Shown one piece after another: positions 33,983 to 42,286 of a stretch of 64,000 nucleotides of DNA. The stretch comes from Bacteroidota bacterium (GTDB lineage Bacteria; Bacteroidota; Bacteroidia; Chitinophagales; Chitinophagaceae). The stretch is taken from the NCBI GenBank assembly GCA_018268135.1, contig JAFDXD010000140.1:1-64000 (forward strand). Direction: 5' to 3'. Within the stretch, counting starts at the first letter, position 1. Each line of letters opens with the position of its first letter. The position numbers were made by a program, and so were the translations under genes. The notes under the pieces were generated by a model that was not told the origin of the DNA, made no database searches, and was given only the letters and a program-made list of their open reading frames with translations.

Positions 33983-34702
33983 TTAATTAATCTTTAATAC
34001 ATCTTTCATGGTGAAGATGCCTTTTTTACCAGCAATAAATTCGGCAGCTAATACAGCCCCGGTAGCAAATCCTGTACGATTGTGAGCCGTGTGAATTATT
34101 TCAATATCATCTATTGCAGAGCTGTATTTTATAGAATGTGTACCGGCAGCAGGGTCAATTCTTTTGCTAATAATTGAGAGCTCATCTTGTATATTTGAAG
34201 GCTCATTAATCCACTTTTTTTTGCTGTCATTATTTTCAATTATTTGTTCGGCAAGTGTAATGGCGGTACCACTGGGAGCATCTGTTTTTTGAGTGTGATG
34301 AATTTCTTCCATACTTACATCATACCCTTTTACCTTGCTCATTAGCTGAGCTAATTTTTTATTTAACTCAAAAAAAATATTTACACCAACACTAAAATTA
34401 CTGGCATATAAAAGTGTGCCATTCAGTGTTTCGCATTTTGTTTTAATGCTGTCCCAATCCTTTAGCCATCCTGTGCTGCCGCTAACTACAGGTATTCCGG
34501 CATCCAGGCAAGTAGAAATATTTTCAAAAGCACTATGCGGCCCTGTAAATTCAATAGCAACATCGCATAATGCAAGGTTTGCAGCTGTAAAGTCTGCAAT
34601 GCTATTGATGTCAATTTTTAAATTGCAGGTATGGCCATGTTGCAGGGCAATAGCTTCAATAGCTTTACCCATTTTGCCATAACCAATTAATGCTATATTC
34701 AT
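33983..34702 (-). CDS. dapB: 4-hydroxy-tetrahydrodipicolinate reductase
   Basis: 239-residue NAD(P)H enzyme of lysine and diaminopimelate synthesis. The Rossmann motif is IALIGYGKMGKAIEAIA (about 3-19). The catalytic block EIHHTQKTDAPSGTAITLAEQI (about 135-156) contains the His pair and the phosphate-like site KTDAPSGTA, and HTAHNRTGFATGAVLAAEFI ends the protein. It lies 6 bases after the DUF5683 gene, in the order parA-parB-DUF5683-dapB that is common in the phylum. Confidence 0.95.
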   Translation of the reverse strand: MNIALIGYGKMGKAIEAIALQHGHTCNLKIDINSIADFTAANLALCDVAIEFTGPHSAFENISTCLDAGIPVVSGSTGWLKDWDSIKTKCETLNGTLLYASNFSVGVNIFFELNKKLAQLMSKVKGYDVSMEEIHHTQKTDAPSGTAITLAEQIIENNDSKKKWINEPSNIQDELSIISKRIDPAAGTHSIKYSSAIDDIEIIHTAHNRTGFATGAVLAAEFIAGKKGIFTMKDVLKIN

Positions 34703-34708
34703 TTTTTA

Positions 34709-35356
34709 TTAAGGGATTTTTGCAGATGTTAAGTAACTCGATTTATTTCTACCAATATTCATCACAATACTGATGCCTTTTGTATTTGCCATTGGGCTGT
34801 AGCCTGGTTTTATTTCGAAGCTGAGATTATTGCCAACATCAAAAGTTTTTAAATGGGCATCTACTGCAGCATCAGCTACATTGAGCCCCCAAAATGCTAT
34901 AAAAAAAAGTACGGAATAATCTACATTTTGGCGCACCTGGTTTCTAAAAACCCTTATTCTTTCGGGTTGGTCCTTTACGGTATAATATGGCTGAATGATT
35001 AAATGATCATTGGAGGTATCATTGTCTGTAGCTAATTCATAAGCATACTTTGCATCTTTATATTGCTTTAAGTTTCTTAAAAAAAGATAAGTAGTGGTAC
35101 CTAATGCGCCATATACAATGGGTACTTTCCAATATTTTTTATTGGTAATTTGCCCCCATCCCGGTATGATGGCAGAGCGGATTACTGCTTTATTTGGATT
35201 GTATTTTTCTTCTCCAGTATCCTTTACTGCCTTCAGGTTTTTTGTAATAAAAGGCTTGCCTGCTGTATCCCTGGCCATATTTGGTGATTGAGCATTTACA
35301 AATAAAATGCATATCAAAAATACGCCGGTAAGTATCATTTTTTTTTGAAAAATCAT
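34709..35356 (-). CDS. DUF5683 family membrane protein
   Basis: 215 residues with a signal-like N terminus (MIFQKKMILTGVFLICILFVNAQ, cleavage after about 22) and a conserved core AVIRSAIIPGWGQITNKKYWKVPIVYGALGTTTYLFLRN (about 57-95), where the P-G-W-G-Q motif defines DUF5683, followed by YSVLFFIAFWGLNVADAAVDAHL. Probably an envelope protein with two membrane or barrel-edge segments; function unknown. Its ATG overlaps the parB stop codon by one base (TAATG), so translation is likely coupled to parB. Confidence 0.8.
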   Translation of the reverse strand: MIFQKKMILTGVFLICILFVNAQSPNMARDTAGKPFITKNLKAVKDTGEEKYNPNKAVIRSAIIPGWGQITNKKYWKVPIVYGALGTTTYLFLRNLKQYKDAKYAYELATDNDTSNDHLIIQPYYTVKDQPERIRVFRNQVRQNVDYSVLFFIAFWGLNVADAAVDAHLKTFDVGNNLSFEIKPGYSPMANTKGISIVMNIGRNKSSYLTSAKIP

Positions 35357-36270
35357 TAACTCACATTAATATTCAATTTTTCTAAAAGCCCATTCAACTC
35401 TTCTAAAGAGTAGTATTCAAATAAAATACTACCATTTCCTTTTTTATGATGGGTAAGTTTTACTTTGGTACTATAATGAGATGCTAAATTATCTTCAATT
35501 TTTTTATAAGCAGGCGCAAGTTCTGTTTTTACAGCAGTTTTAACAGAGTTGCTGCCGGTATATATTTTTCTTACCAGGTCTTCTGTTTGCCTTACAGAAA
35601 GCGCCTTATTCTTTATTTCAGAAAAAATATAAAGCTGCTTATCTACCATATCTACATTAATTAAAGCACGAGCATGCCCCATACTAATAACACCATTTCT
35701 TACAGCCACCTGTATATCGGGTGGTAATTTTAGTAAACGTATATAATTAGCTACTGTAGTTCTTTCTTTACCCATACGCTCGGCTACCTGCTCTTGTGTA
35801 TAATCAAGGTCGTCCATCAATCGTTTGTAGCTAATGCCTATTTCAATAGCGTTTAAATCTTCTCTCTGAAGGTTTTCTAATAATGCCAGCTCAAGTAGCT
35901 GTGCATCATTTACCTGGCGGATATATACGGGCACATCTTTTAAGCCTGCAATTATTGAAGCCCTATATCTTCTTTCACCCGCAATCAGCCGGTACTTGCC
36001 GTTTCCAATTGCAGATACAGAAAGTGGCTGAATGATATTATGGATTTTAATGGAAGCCGCCAGTTCACTAAGGGCCACTTCATCAAAATCCTTACGTGGC
36101 TGATTGGGATTTACTTCAATATCCTCAATTTTAATACGCAGGCTGGAGGTAGATTTTTCTACTATCTCCGGCTTTAGGCTGCCGGCAGTATTTTTTAAAT
36201 CTGTATCAATATTTTGCAAAAGGCTTCTTATGCCTTTACCCAATGCATCTTTTTTATTTGGCGCTGTCAT
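35356..36270 (-). CDS. parB: Chromosome partitioning protein ParB
   Basis: 304 residues. The N-terminal CTPase/ParB box is IKIEDIEVNPNQPRKDFDEVALSELAASIKIHNIIQPLSV (about 47-86) and YRLIAGERRYRASIIAGLKDVPVYIR, which contains the GERR motif. The DNA-binding helix-turn-helix is DYTQEQVAERMGKERTTVANYIRLLKLPPDIQ (about 155-186), and a basic C-terminal dimerisation domain ends the protein. It binds parS near the origin and loads SMC. It works with ParA, whose gene is 107 bases upstream. No parS consensus (GTTnCACGTGnAAC) was seen in the window. Confidence 0.95.
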   Translation of the reverse strand: MTAPNKKDALGKGIRSLLQNIDTDLKNTAGSLKPEIVEKSTSSLRIKIEDIEVNPNQPRKDFDEVALSELAASIKIHNIIQPLSVSAIGNGKYRLIAGERRYRASIIAGLKDVPVYIRQVNDAQLLELALLENLQREDLNAIEIGISYKRLMDDLDYTQEQVAERMGKERTTVANYIRLLKLPPDIQVAVRNGVISMGHARALINVDMVDKQLYIFSEIKNKALSVRQTEDLVRKIYTGSNSVKTAVKTELAPAYKKIEDNLASHYSTKVKLTHHKKGNGSILFEYYSLEELNGLLEKLNINVS

Positions 36271-36377
36271 AAACCTAAATCAATAATTTGTAATTCAAAA
36301 GTGTTTAATAATTTATATAAAAAATTAAATAGTATAAAAATTTAATGCAGATAGTCAGGCAGGGTTTTATCAAAGCA

Positions 36378-37178
36378 TTAGCTCAATACCCGGTCTTCTT
36401 TTTTTATTTTAGTAAGATTATTTTTTTGTAAAATTTCTTTGGCCAGATTTAAATAATTAACTGCTCCTTTACTATCCGAATCATATAAAATTACTGGTTT
36501 ACCAAAGCTCGGTGCCTCACTTAATTTGGTATTACGATGTATAATACTGCTAAAAACCATGTCCTCAAAATGTCGGCGCACTTCGCTTACTACCTGGTTA
36601 CAAAGCCTCAAACGCCCATCATACATCGTCATTAATATCCCTTCTATTTTTAAATCGGTATTTAGTCGGTTTTGTACAATTTTTACAGTATTTAGTAATT
36701 TACCCAATCCTTCTAAGGCAAAAAATTCTGTTTGTACAGGCACTACTACACTGTCAGAAGCCGTTAAAGCATTTACTGTAATAAGCCCAAGCGATGGGGA
36801 GCAATCAATTACTATAAAATCATATTCATCTTTTACAGGCTCTAATATTTTTTTTAATATACTCTCCCTGTTAGGATGATTAATCATTTCAATTTCTGCT
36901 CCTACAAGGTCAATGTGAGAAGGAATAAGGTCAAGATGAGAAATATCTGTTTTAAGAATAACATCTTTTGCAACCGCATCATTTACCATACAATCATAAA
37001 GGCTATTGGTAATATTATGCAGGTCAAATCCCACCCCGGTTGTGCTATTGGCCTGTGGGTCGGCATCCACTAATAAAGTTTTATATTCCAATATAGCAAA
37101 ACTTGCCGCAAGGTTTATAGCTGTGGTTGTTTTTCCTACACCCCCTTTTTGATTTGCAATGCCGATAATTCTTGCCAT
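36378..37178 (-). CDS. parA: Chromosome partitioning ATPase ParA (Soj)
   Basis: 266-residue deviant Walker ATPase. Walker A is [20 protein letters not shown] (about 7-26) with both signature lysines. Walker A-prime is [16 protein letters not shown] (about 35-50), and Walker B is [19 protein letters not shown] (about 117-135). There is no long N-terminal DNA-binding extension, so this is the chromosomal Soj type. Coupled to ParB for origin segregation. Its presence suggests, without proving, that the replication origin is not far away. Confidence 0.96.
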   Translation of the reverse strand: MARIIGIANQKGGVGKTTTAINLAASFAILEYKTLLVDADPQANSTTGVGFDLHNITNSLYDCMVNDAVAKDVILKTDISHLDLIPSHIDLVGAEIEMINHPNRESILKKILEPVKDEYDFIVIDCSPSLGLITVNALTASDSVVVPVQTEFFALEGLGKLLNTVKIVQNRLNTDLKIEGILMTMYDGRLRLCNQVVSEVRRHFEDMVFSSIIHRNTKLSEAPSFGKPVILYDSDSKGAVNYLNLAKEILQKNNLTKIKKEDRVLS

Positions 37179-37411
37179 GTTTGCTTTTATAAATTTTAGA
37201 AGTAAATCCTATTTATTTTTGTAATTGTTGATACGCCCTATTTAAGCAAACATCGGAATAATTTAAGATTAAACAGCTTAAAATGCAGGTAAAAAACAAT
37301 ATCCCCGCAAATTTAGCTATTCGGGGATTAAAAAGGGAGCAAAGAGTTGAGTAAATTGCATTTTAAAACCTACTTTATTTTAGAGAGCAGGTACATTATC
37401 AGTAAAACAAT

Positions 37412-37912
37412 ATGATTACAATAATATCGGGAAGTAGCCGCCAGGAAAATAATACTAAAAAAGTAGCGCTTGAGTACCAACGAATTTTGCAGGAAAAAAA
37501 TATTGAATGCAGCTTACTTGCACTGGACGATACAGCTATTTATGAAAGAAATGCAGCTTTTATTGAGATGGAGAATGAAATATTAATACCGGCAGAACGG
37601 TTTATCATTATTATGCCAGAATATAACGGTTCATACCCGGGTATTTTGAAATTACTGATTGATAATACCGATATTGCTAAAGTTTGGTGGTACAAAAAGG
37701 TACTTCTTACAGGTATTTCTACCGGGCGTGCCGGCAACCTTAGAGGAATGGAGCATTTAACCGGCTCATTATTGCACCTTAAAATGCAGGTGCATTACAA
37801 CAGGCTTCCTATTAGCATTGTAGATAAATTAATGGATTCAAATGGAAGGTTTACTGATACCCTTACAATTAATGCTATCCATAATCAGGTGGAGCAATTT
37901 TTAGAATTTTAA
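37412..37912 (+). CDS. NADPH-dependent FMN reductase family protein
   Basis: 166 residues with a flavodoxin-like fold: IISGSSRQENNTKKVALEY (about 4-22) is the FMN phosphate loop, and FIIIMPEYNGSYPGILKLLID (about 67-87) is the conserved PEYN(G/H)S-P motif of the azoreductase/chromate reductase group. STGRAGNLRGMEHL follows. It uses NAD(P)H to reduce quinones or other acceptors; the natural substrate is unknown. It lies 16 bases before the metallophosphoesterase gene, probably in the same transcript. Confidence 0.88.
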   Translation: MITIISGSSRQENNTKKVALEYQRILQEKNIECSLLALDDTAIYERNAAFIEMENEILIPAERFIIIMPEYNGSYPGILKLLIDNTDIAKVWWYKKVLLTGISTGRAGNLRGMEHLTGSLLHLKMQVHYNRLPISIVDKLMDSNGRFTDTLTINAIHNQVEQFLEF

Positions 37913-37928
37913 AACCCTAATATTTTAT

Positions 37929-39179
37929 ATGCGTACACCCCTAGGCGTTATATTGTTTATTTCTGTAATGTTGCTGTTAGATTCCTATTTTTTTCAGGCC
38001 ATCAAAACAGTATCTCAAACACTCTCTCCAAAAGCAAAAGCTGTTATATATACTGTTTACTGGGCCATTACAGCATGTGCCATCATAGGCTTTTTGCTTT
38101 TTGTATATACAGAGCAAAATTTTTTGGGAAAAAAATTACGAACCTACCTGTTTGCAACAATTATTGGATTATTCATTGCAAAGTTAACTGCAGGGATTTT
38201 TTTTCTGGCAGATGATATACGCAGGCTGATACAATGGGCTGCCGGAAAATTATTTTTTAATAATACAGAAGGAGCCGGGCTTGCAGAAGAAGGTATAAGC
38301 CGTTCTGCATTTTTAAGCTGGCTTGGTTTGGCAGCTGGCTCTACTATTTTTGGCAGCCTTATTTATGGTTTTTCAAATAAATATAATTACCAGTTAAAAA
38401 AAATACAGCTATCTTATCCTAACCTTCCTCCTGCATTTAAAGGGCTTAAAATTGTGCAGATAAGTGATATACATAGCGGTAGTTTTATGGATAAAGAAGC
38501 AGTAGAACGAGGCGTAGATATGGTATTAAAGCAAAATGCAGATATTATATTATTTACAGGCGATTTGGTAAATGATAAGGCTACAGAGATGGATAATTAC
38601 CAAGATGTATTTAACAGGTTAACAGCGCCAATGGGCGTATTTTCTACTTTAGGCAATCATGATTATGGAGATTATTTACAATGGCCCGTAGATGGCGTAA
38701 CCAAAGTACAAAACCTTGAGAATTTAAAAAAAGTACATACTGCAATGGGGTGGAGGCTGCTTATGAATGAACATGTAGTATTAGAAAAAAATAATGAGCA
38801 GATAGCATTAATAGGAATTGAGAATTGGAGCGCAAAAGCCAGGTTTCCTAAACATGGAAGGATGGATTTAGCCTACCCCGGCTGCGAAAAATATCCATTT
38901 AAAATATTAATGAGCCACGACCCAAGTCATTGGGATGCCGAAGTAATACCAAAGTATAGTGATATTGACCTTACCCTTAGTGGGCATACACATGGGATGC
39001 AGTTTGGTGTTGAAATTCCTGGGTTTAAATGGAGTCCTGTACAATATATTTATAAAGAATGGGCGGGGTTATATGAGGAGGGCAAACAAAAATTGTATGT
39101 AAACCGAGGCTTTGGTTTTATTGGCTACCCGGGCAGGGTAGGCATTTTGCCCGAAATAACTTTGATAGAATTAGTATAA
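37929..39179 (+). CDS. Membrane-anchored metallophosphoesterase
   Basis: 416 residues: four hydrophobic segments in the first 160 residues, then a calcineurin-like phosphoesterase domain. The five metal motifs are all there: QISDIHSGSF (about 178), FTGDLVND (about 212), LGNHDYGDY (about 240), LMSHDPSHW (about 326) and LSGHTHGMQFG (about 348). This matches the YkuE/YaeI type, some of which cleave UDP-2,3-diacylglucosamine or phospholipid head groups. The catalytic side is probably attached to the membrane surface. Substrate not determined. It is convergent with the RES toxin gene, 14 bases apart. Confidence 0.88.
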   Translation: MRTPLGVILFISVMLLLDSYFFQAIKTVSQTLSPKAKAVIYTVYWAITACAIIGFLLFVYTEQNFLGKKLRTYLFATIIGLFIAKLTAGIFFLADDIRRLIQWAAGKLFFNNTEGAGLAEEGISRSAFLSWLGLAAGSTIFGSLIYGFSNKYNYQLKKIQLSYPNLPPAFKGLKIVQISDIHSGSFMDKEAVERGVDMVLKQNADIILFTGDLVNDKATEMDNYQDVFNRLTAPMGVFSTLGNHDYGDYLQWPVDGVTKVQNLENLKKVHTAMGWRLLMNEHVVLEKNNEQIALIGIENWSAKARFPKHGRMDLAYPGCEKYPFKILMSHDPSHWDAEVIPKYSDIDLTLSGHTHGMQFGVEIPGFKWSPVQYIYKEWAGLYEEGKQKLYVNRGFGFIGYPGRVGILPEITLIELV

Positions 39180-39193
39180 TTAAATCAGCATTT

Positions 39194-39643
39194 TTAAGAC
39201 TTAAGCCGGTTGTCAAACTCAAAATCTTCCAGGGCCTTAATTTTTATTTTTTTGAATTGTGAATGTGCAGGGTTTAATAGATAGTTAGATTCTCCCTTTA
39301 TTATAGCAGATGGAACTTTTAATACGGCTGTTTTTTGTGCATATAGCCAATTGTTTCCCATCTGCCTGGTAATGTGTAGTGTAGATGTATTGGGAAAATC
39401 AACCGGAAGATTTTTTACATTAATTTCCTGAATGCTAACAGAGTCGGGGATATCAATAATCATTACCTTAAAAAGTGCTTTAAGTCCTTCACTGTCTCTA
39501 TGCACTATATTTTCTAAGCAGGCTAAAGCCCTGCTGGCAGCGGTGTATATTACAAAATTGCCTTTACTGTTCCATCTTGCTTCTGTACCGGGAGATAAAA
39601 GTTGATGAGTATATTTCTCTAGAGCAATACGATATACAAACAT
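39194..39643 (-). CDS. RES-domain toxin of a RES-Xre toxin-antitoxin pair
   Basis: 149 residues, all RES domain: the opening MFVYRIALEKYTHQLLSPGTEARWNSKGNFVIYTAASRALACLENIVH contains the conserved Arg, Tyr and Glu of the NAD-binding pocket, and SAIIKGESNYLLNPAHSQF is the closing S...NYL.NP.H.. motif. Studied RES toxins (Res of Photorhabdus, MbcT of Mycobacterium) destroy cellular NAD+; the same activity is inferred here. Its gene starts 3 bases after the antitoxin stop, so the two are translated together with the antitoxin first. Confidence 0.88.
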   Translation of the reverse strand: MFVYRIALEKYTHQLLSPGTEARWNSKGNFVIYTAASRALACLENIVHRDSEGLKALFKVMIIDIPDSVSIQEINVKNLPVDFPNTSTLHITRQMGNNWLYAQKTAVLKVPSAIIKGESNYLLNPAHSQFKKIKIKALEDFEFDNRLKS

Positions 39644-39646
39644 AAA

Positions 39647-40072
39647 TTAAGCAAGATTTCCGTAGGCGATATTGGTAAGTTCATTCATTACTAAATCAAT
39701 TCCTGTACTGGTTTTTATAGCATCATTTGGTAAAATGCCATTTAAACCAAAAGCAGGCTTTTGCATCCATTTTGCTAATGAATCTTTACTTCCAAATACC
39801 TTGCTACCAAAAGTAAAGAGGGCCTTTAATTTTAAAATACGTTCGCTCTGATCGGGATTAAGGCGTTTTTTATCTTTTTTATATCGGCTATAGGTTTTAT
39901 AAGAAGTGTCCATTATTTGTTCTATTAATGATTTGTCATAGCCTGAGGCAAGCAATACATCATCTATAGAATTGGCATAAACTCCTTTTAGTGAATGTGC
40001 TACAATGTAGAGTGCCTGTTGCTCTTCTACAAGGTAATTTTGCTCATCATCTGTAATTGATTTAATAGCCAT
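39647..40072 (-). CDS. Xre/MbcA/ParS-like antitoxin (DUF2384)
   Basis: 141 residues. An N-terminal helical Xre-like DNA-binding region (about 1-75, containing LLASGYDKSLIEQIMDTSYKTYSRYKKDKKRLNP) is followed by the DUF2384 toxin-binding region ILKLKALFTFGSKVFGSKDSLAKWMQKPAFGLNGILPNDAIKTSTGIDLVMNELTNIAYG. It neutralises the adjacent RES toxin and, as in related pairs, probably represses its own promoter. A perfect 14-bp inverted repeat overlaps the -7 element in front of it, a fitting operator. Confidence 0.88.
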   Translation of the reverse strand: MAIKSITDDEQNYLVEEQQALYIVAHSLKGVYANSIDDVLLASGYDKSLIEQIMDTSYKTYSRYKKDKKRLNPDQSERILKLKALFTFGSKVFGSKDSLAKWMQKPAFGLNGILPNDAIKTSTGIDLVMNELTNIAYGNLA

Positions 40073-40088
40073 ATAAAAAATATTTCTT

Positions 40089-40136
40089 CAAATATAAGAC
40101 AAATTTCCAAAATTAAAAGAATTTTGTCTTATATTT
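40089..40136 (-). promoter_or_regulatory. Promoter and operator of the RES-Xre operon
   Basis: AAATATAAGACAAA (40090-40103) and TTTGTCTTATATTT (40123-40136) are perfect inverted repeats with a 19-base spacer, 33 bases centre to centre, about three DNA turns. The -7 element TATATTTG (40096-40089, minus strand) lies inside the proximal half-site, 16 bases from the antitoxin ATG. Confidence 0.7.
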
Positions 40137-40168
40137 TTAAAAAAAAGAGGCAGCGTTTTGCTGCCTCT
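40137..40168 (-). terminator. Intrinsic terminator of rpsA
   Basis: AGAGGCAGC (40146-40154) pairs perfectly with GCTGCCTCT (40160-40168) over a 5-base loop. Read on the minus strand it ends in eight T residues. It lies 24 bases after the rpsA stop and directly abuts the toxin-antitoxin operator. Confidence 0.88.
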
Positions 40169-40191
40169 ATGATAAAATTAATAGAAGTTGA

Positions 40192-42138
40192 TTATTCTGG
40201 TTTTGCTTCTTCAGTAGCTGAAGCAGACTCATCATCAAGCTTAGCTTTCAAGCCTGCCAATACTCCAAGGTCGCCTAAAGTTGTTTTCTCTACTTTGCTT
40301 TGTATATTTTTTACTGCTTTTTTAGTAGATTCTGCTTCGGCTTGTTTTTCTTTACGTTCAGCCTGCTTTTCATCTTCTTTAGCTTGTTCCCATATTTTAG
40401 TATGACTAACCACAATTCTCTTGTCGCTACGTTCAAATTCAATTACCATAAAGTTGGCAATTTCATCTGCACCAATGGTTTTACCATCTTCTTTTACCAA
40501 ATGGCGTGCAGGAGCAAATCCTTCTAAGCCATAAGATAATTGTACCATTGCACCTTTGTCATCTTTTTTAATTACGGTGCCTTCATGTACTGATCCTATT
40601 GTGAAAGTGCTTTCCAGGCCGCTCCAAGGGTCTTCTTCAAGTTGTTTGTGGCCCAATTGCAATTTGCGTCCTTCTTTATCAATGCTTAAAATCAATACTT
40701 CAATTTCATTACCAACTTTCGTGTATTCGTTGGGGTTATTAAAGCGTTTTAGCCAGCTAAGGTCGCTGATATGTATCATGCCACCAATGCCAGTAGCTAA
40801 TTCTACAAACACGCCGTAAGGAGTAATATTTTTTACAATTCCTTTGTGTTTGGTACCTTCTGCAAATTGTGTATCAATATTTGTCCATGGATCTTCAGTC
40901 AATTGCTTGATAGAAAGGCTCATTTTACGGGTTTCTTTATCGAGCGTTACAATTTTGGCTTCATACTCATCACCAAGTTTAAAGAATTCTTTTGCATTGA
41001 TAGGAGTATTAGCCCAGGTAATTTCGCTAACGTGTACCAGGCCTTCTACGCCAGGCATAATTTCAAGAAATGCGCCGTAGTCTTCAATATTTACAACTTT
41101 TCCTTTTACCACTTCGCCTTCTTTTAAATTTTCAGCTAAAGTATCCCATGGGTGAGGAGTAAGTTGTTTCAGGCCAAGGCTGATGCGTTTTTTATCATCA
41201 TCAAAATCAAGTACTACCACATTTATTTTTTGATCCATCTTTAATACTTCAGATGGATGTGTAATACGTCCCCATGAAATATCGGTAATGTACAATAAGC
41301 CATCTAAGCCACCAAGGTCAAGAAAGGCTCCAAAATCTGTAATATTTTTGATAGTTCCTTCCAATACCTGGCCTTTTTCAAGCTTGCCGATAATTTCAGC
41401 TCTTTGAGCCTCAATATCGCTTTCAATTAGCGCTTTGTGAGATACTACCGCATTTTTGATGGCTTCATTTATCTTAACCACTTTAAACTCCATTGTTTTG
41501 CCTACAAACTGATCATAATCGGTTACAGGTTTTACATCTATTTGAGAACCGGGTAAGAATGTTTCCATACCAAATACATCTACAATTAGACCGCCTTTGG
41601 TTTTGCTGGTAACATAACCAGTTACAATTTCACCTGTTTTGTTTACTTCTACTATTCTTTCCCATGCTCTTGTAATACGGGCAGATTTGCGACTAAGATT
41701 AAGGTTTCCGTCTCTGTCTTCTTTTTCTACCACCATTACTTCTACCACATCACCCACTTTTACACCACCGGGTATATCACGAAATTCATTAAGAGAGATA
41801 AGGCCATCACTTTTAAAGCCAATGTTTACTACAGCATCAGTTTTTGTTAATGATTCAATTGTTGCCTGAATCATTTCACCATCATTAATTTGCTTAAAAG
41901 TGTTTTCATATACCGCATCATACTTCTCTTTTTCTTCTTTTGAATAAGAGGAAACATTGCGTTTGTCTCTGCTCCAATCAAAATCATCATGTGCTGTTTC
42001 TACCTTAGGTTCGGCTTTGGGTGTTGCTACAATAGTAGCTTCTTCAGGCTGATTTGTTGTCGCAGTAGCTTCGGCTGCATTGGCAGCTTTTGGCTCCTGA
42101 TCTTCTGCGTTTAGTTGTTTTTTAAAATGAAATGACAT
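40192..42138 (-). CDS. rpsA: 30S ribosomal protein S1
   Basis: 648 residues. Six S1 domains in tandem can be read: starting near 93 (GEMIQATIESLTKTDAVVNIG), 170 (GEIVTGYVTSKTKGGLIVDV), 255 (GQVLEGTIKNITDFGAFLDL), 340 (GEVVKGKVVNIEDYGAFLEI), 427 (GTKHKGIVKNITPYGVFVEL) and 513 (GSVHEGTVIKKDDKGAMVQL). An acidic/alanine-rich N-terminal extension of about 70 residues and a Lys/Glu-rich C-terminal tail (about 590-648) are phylum-typical additions. S1 captures mRNA for translation, which matters in organisms that do not use Shine-Dalgarno pairing. The mRNA leader may begin with a small hairpin. Confidence 0.96.
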   Translation of the reverse strand: MSFHFKKQLNAEDQEPKAANAAEATATTNQPEEATIVATPKAEPKVETAHDDFDWSRDKRNVSSYSKEEKEKYDAVYENTFKQINDGEMIQATIESLTKTDAVVNIGFKSDGLISLNEFRDIPGGVKVGDVVEVMVVEKEDRDGNLNLSRKSARITRAWERIVEVNKTGEIVTGYVTSKTKGGLIVDVFGMETFLPGSQIDVKPVTDYDQFVGKTMEFKVVKINEAIKNAVVSHKALIESDIEAQRAEIIGKLEKGQVLEGTIKNITDFGAFLDLGGLDGLLYITDISWGRITHPSEVLKMDQKINVVVLDFDDDKKRISLGLKQLTPHPWDTLAENLKEGEVVKGKVVNIEDYGAFLEIMPGVEGLVHVSEITWANTPINAKEFFKLGDEYEAKIVTLDKETRKMSLSIKQLTEDPWTNIDTQFAEGTKHKGIVKNITPYGVFVELATGIGGMIHISDLSWLKRFNNPNEYTKVGNEIEVLILSIDKEGRKLQLGHKQLEEDPWSGLESTFTIGSVHEGTVIKKDDKGAMVQLSYGLEGFAPARHLVKEDGKTIGADEIANFMVIEFERSDKRIVVSHTKIWEQAKEDEKQAERKEKQAEAESTKKAVKNIQSKVEKTTLGDLGVLAGLKAKLDDESASATEEAKPE

Positions 42139-42148
42139 AAAAATAAAT

Positions 42149-42180
42149 CCCGTGGTTTTTTATACGGGGATGCAAAGGTA
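42149..42180 (-). promoter_or_regulatory. -7 element and 5' hairpin of rpsA
   Basis: On the minus strand TACCTTTG (42180-42173) fits TAnnTTTG. The predicted transcript would open at about 42168 with CCCGT paired to ACGGG (42149-42153 with 42164-42168), a hairpin at its very 5' end, 34 bases separating the -7 box from the ATG. Confidence 0.55.
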
Positions 42181-42240
42181 CATTTTTTTAATAATTTTTG
42201 GCAATTAATACGGAGGAAAATTGTTGGGTACATAGCAAAA

Positions 42241-42270
42241 AAAAGCCTCCCAATATTGGGAGGCTTTTTT
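42241..42270 (-). terminator. Intrinsic terminator of the T9SS cargo gene
   Basis: GCCTCCCAATATTGGGAGGC (42245-42264) is a perfect 20-base palindrome flanked by A and T runs; on the minus strand it ends in eight T. It lies 17 bases beyond the stop at 42287. Confidence 0.88.
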
Positions 42271-42286
42271 ATAAAAAATCAAGTAA

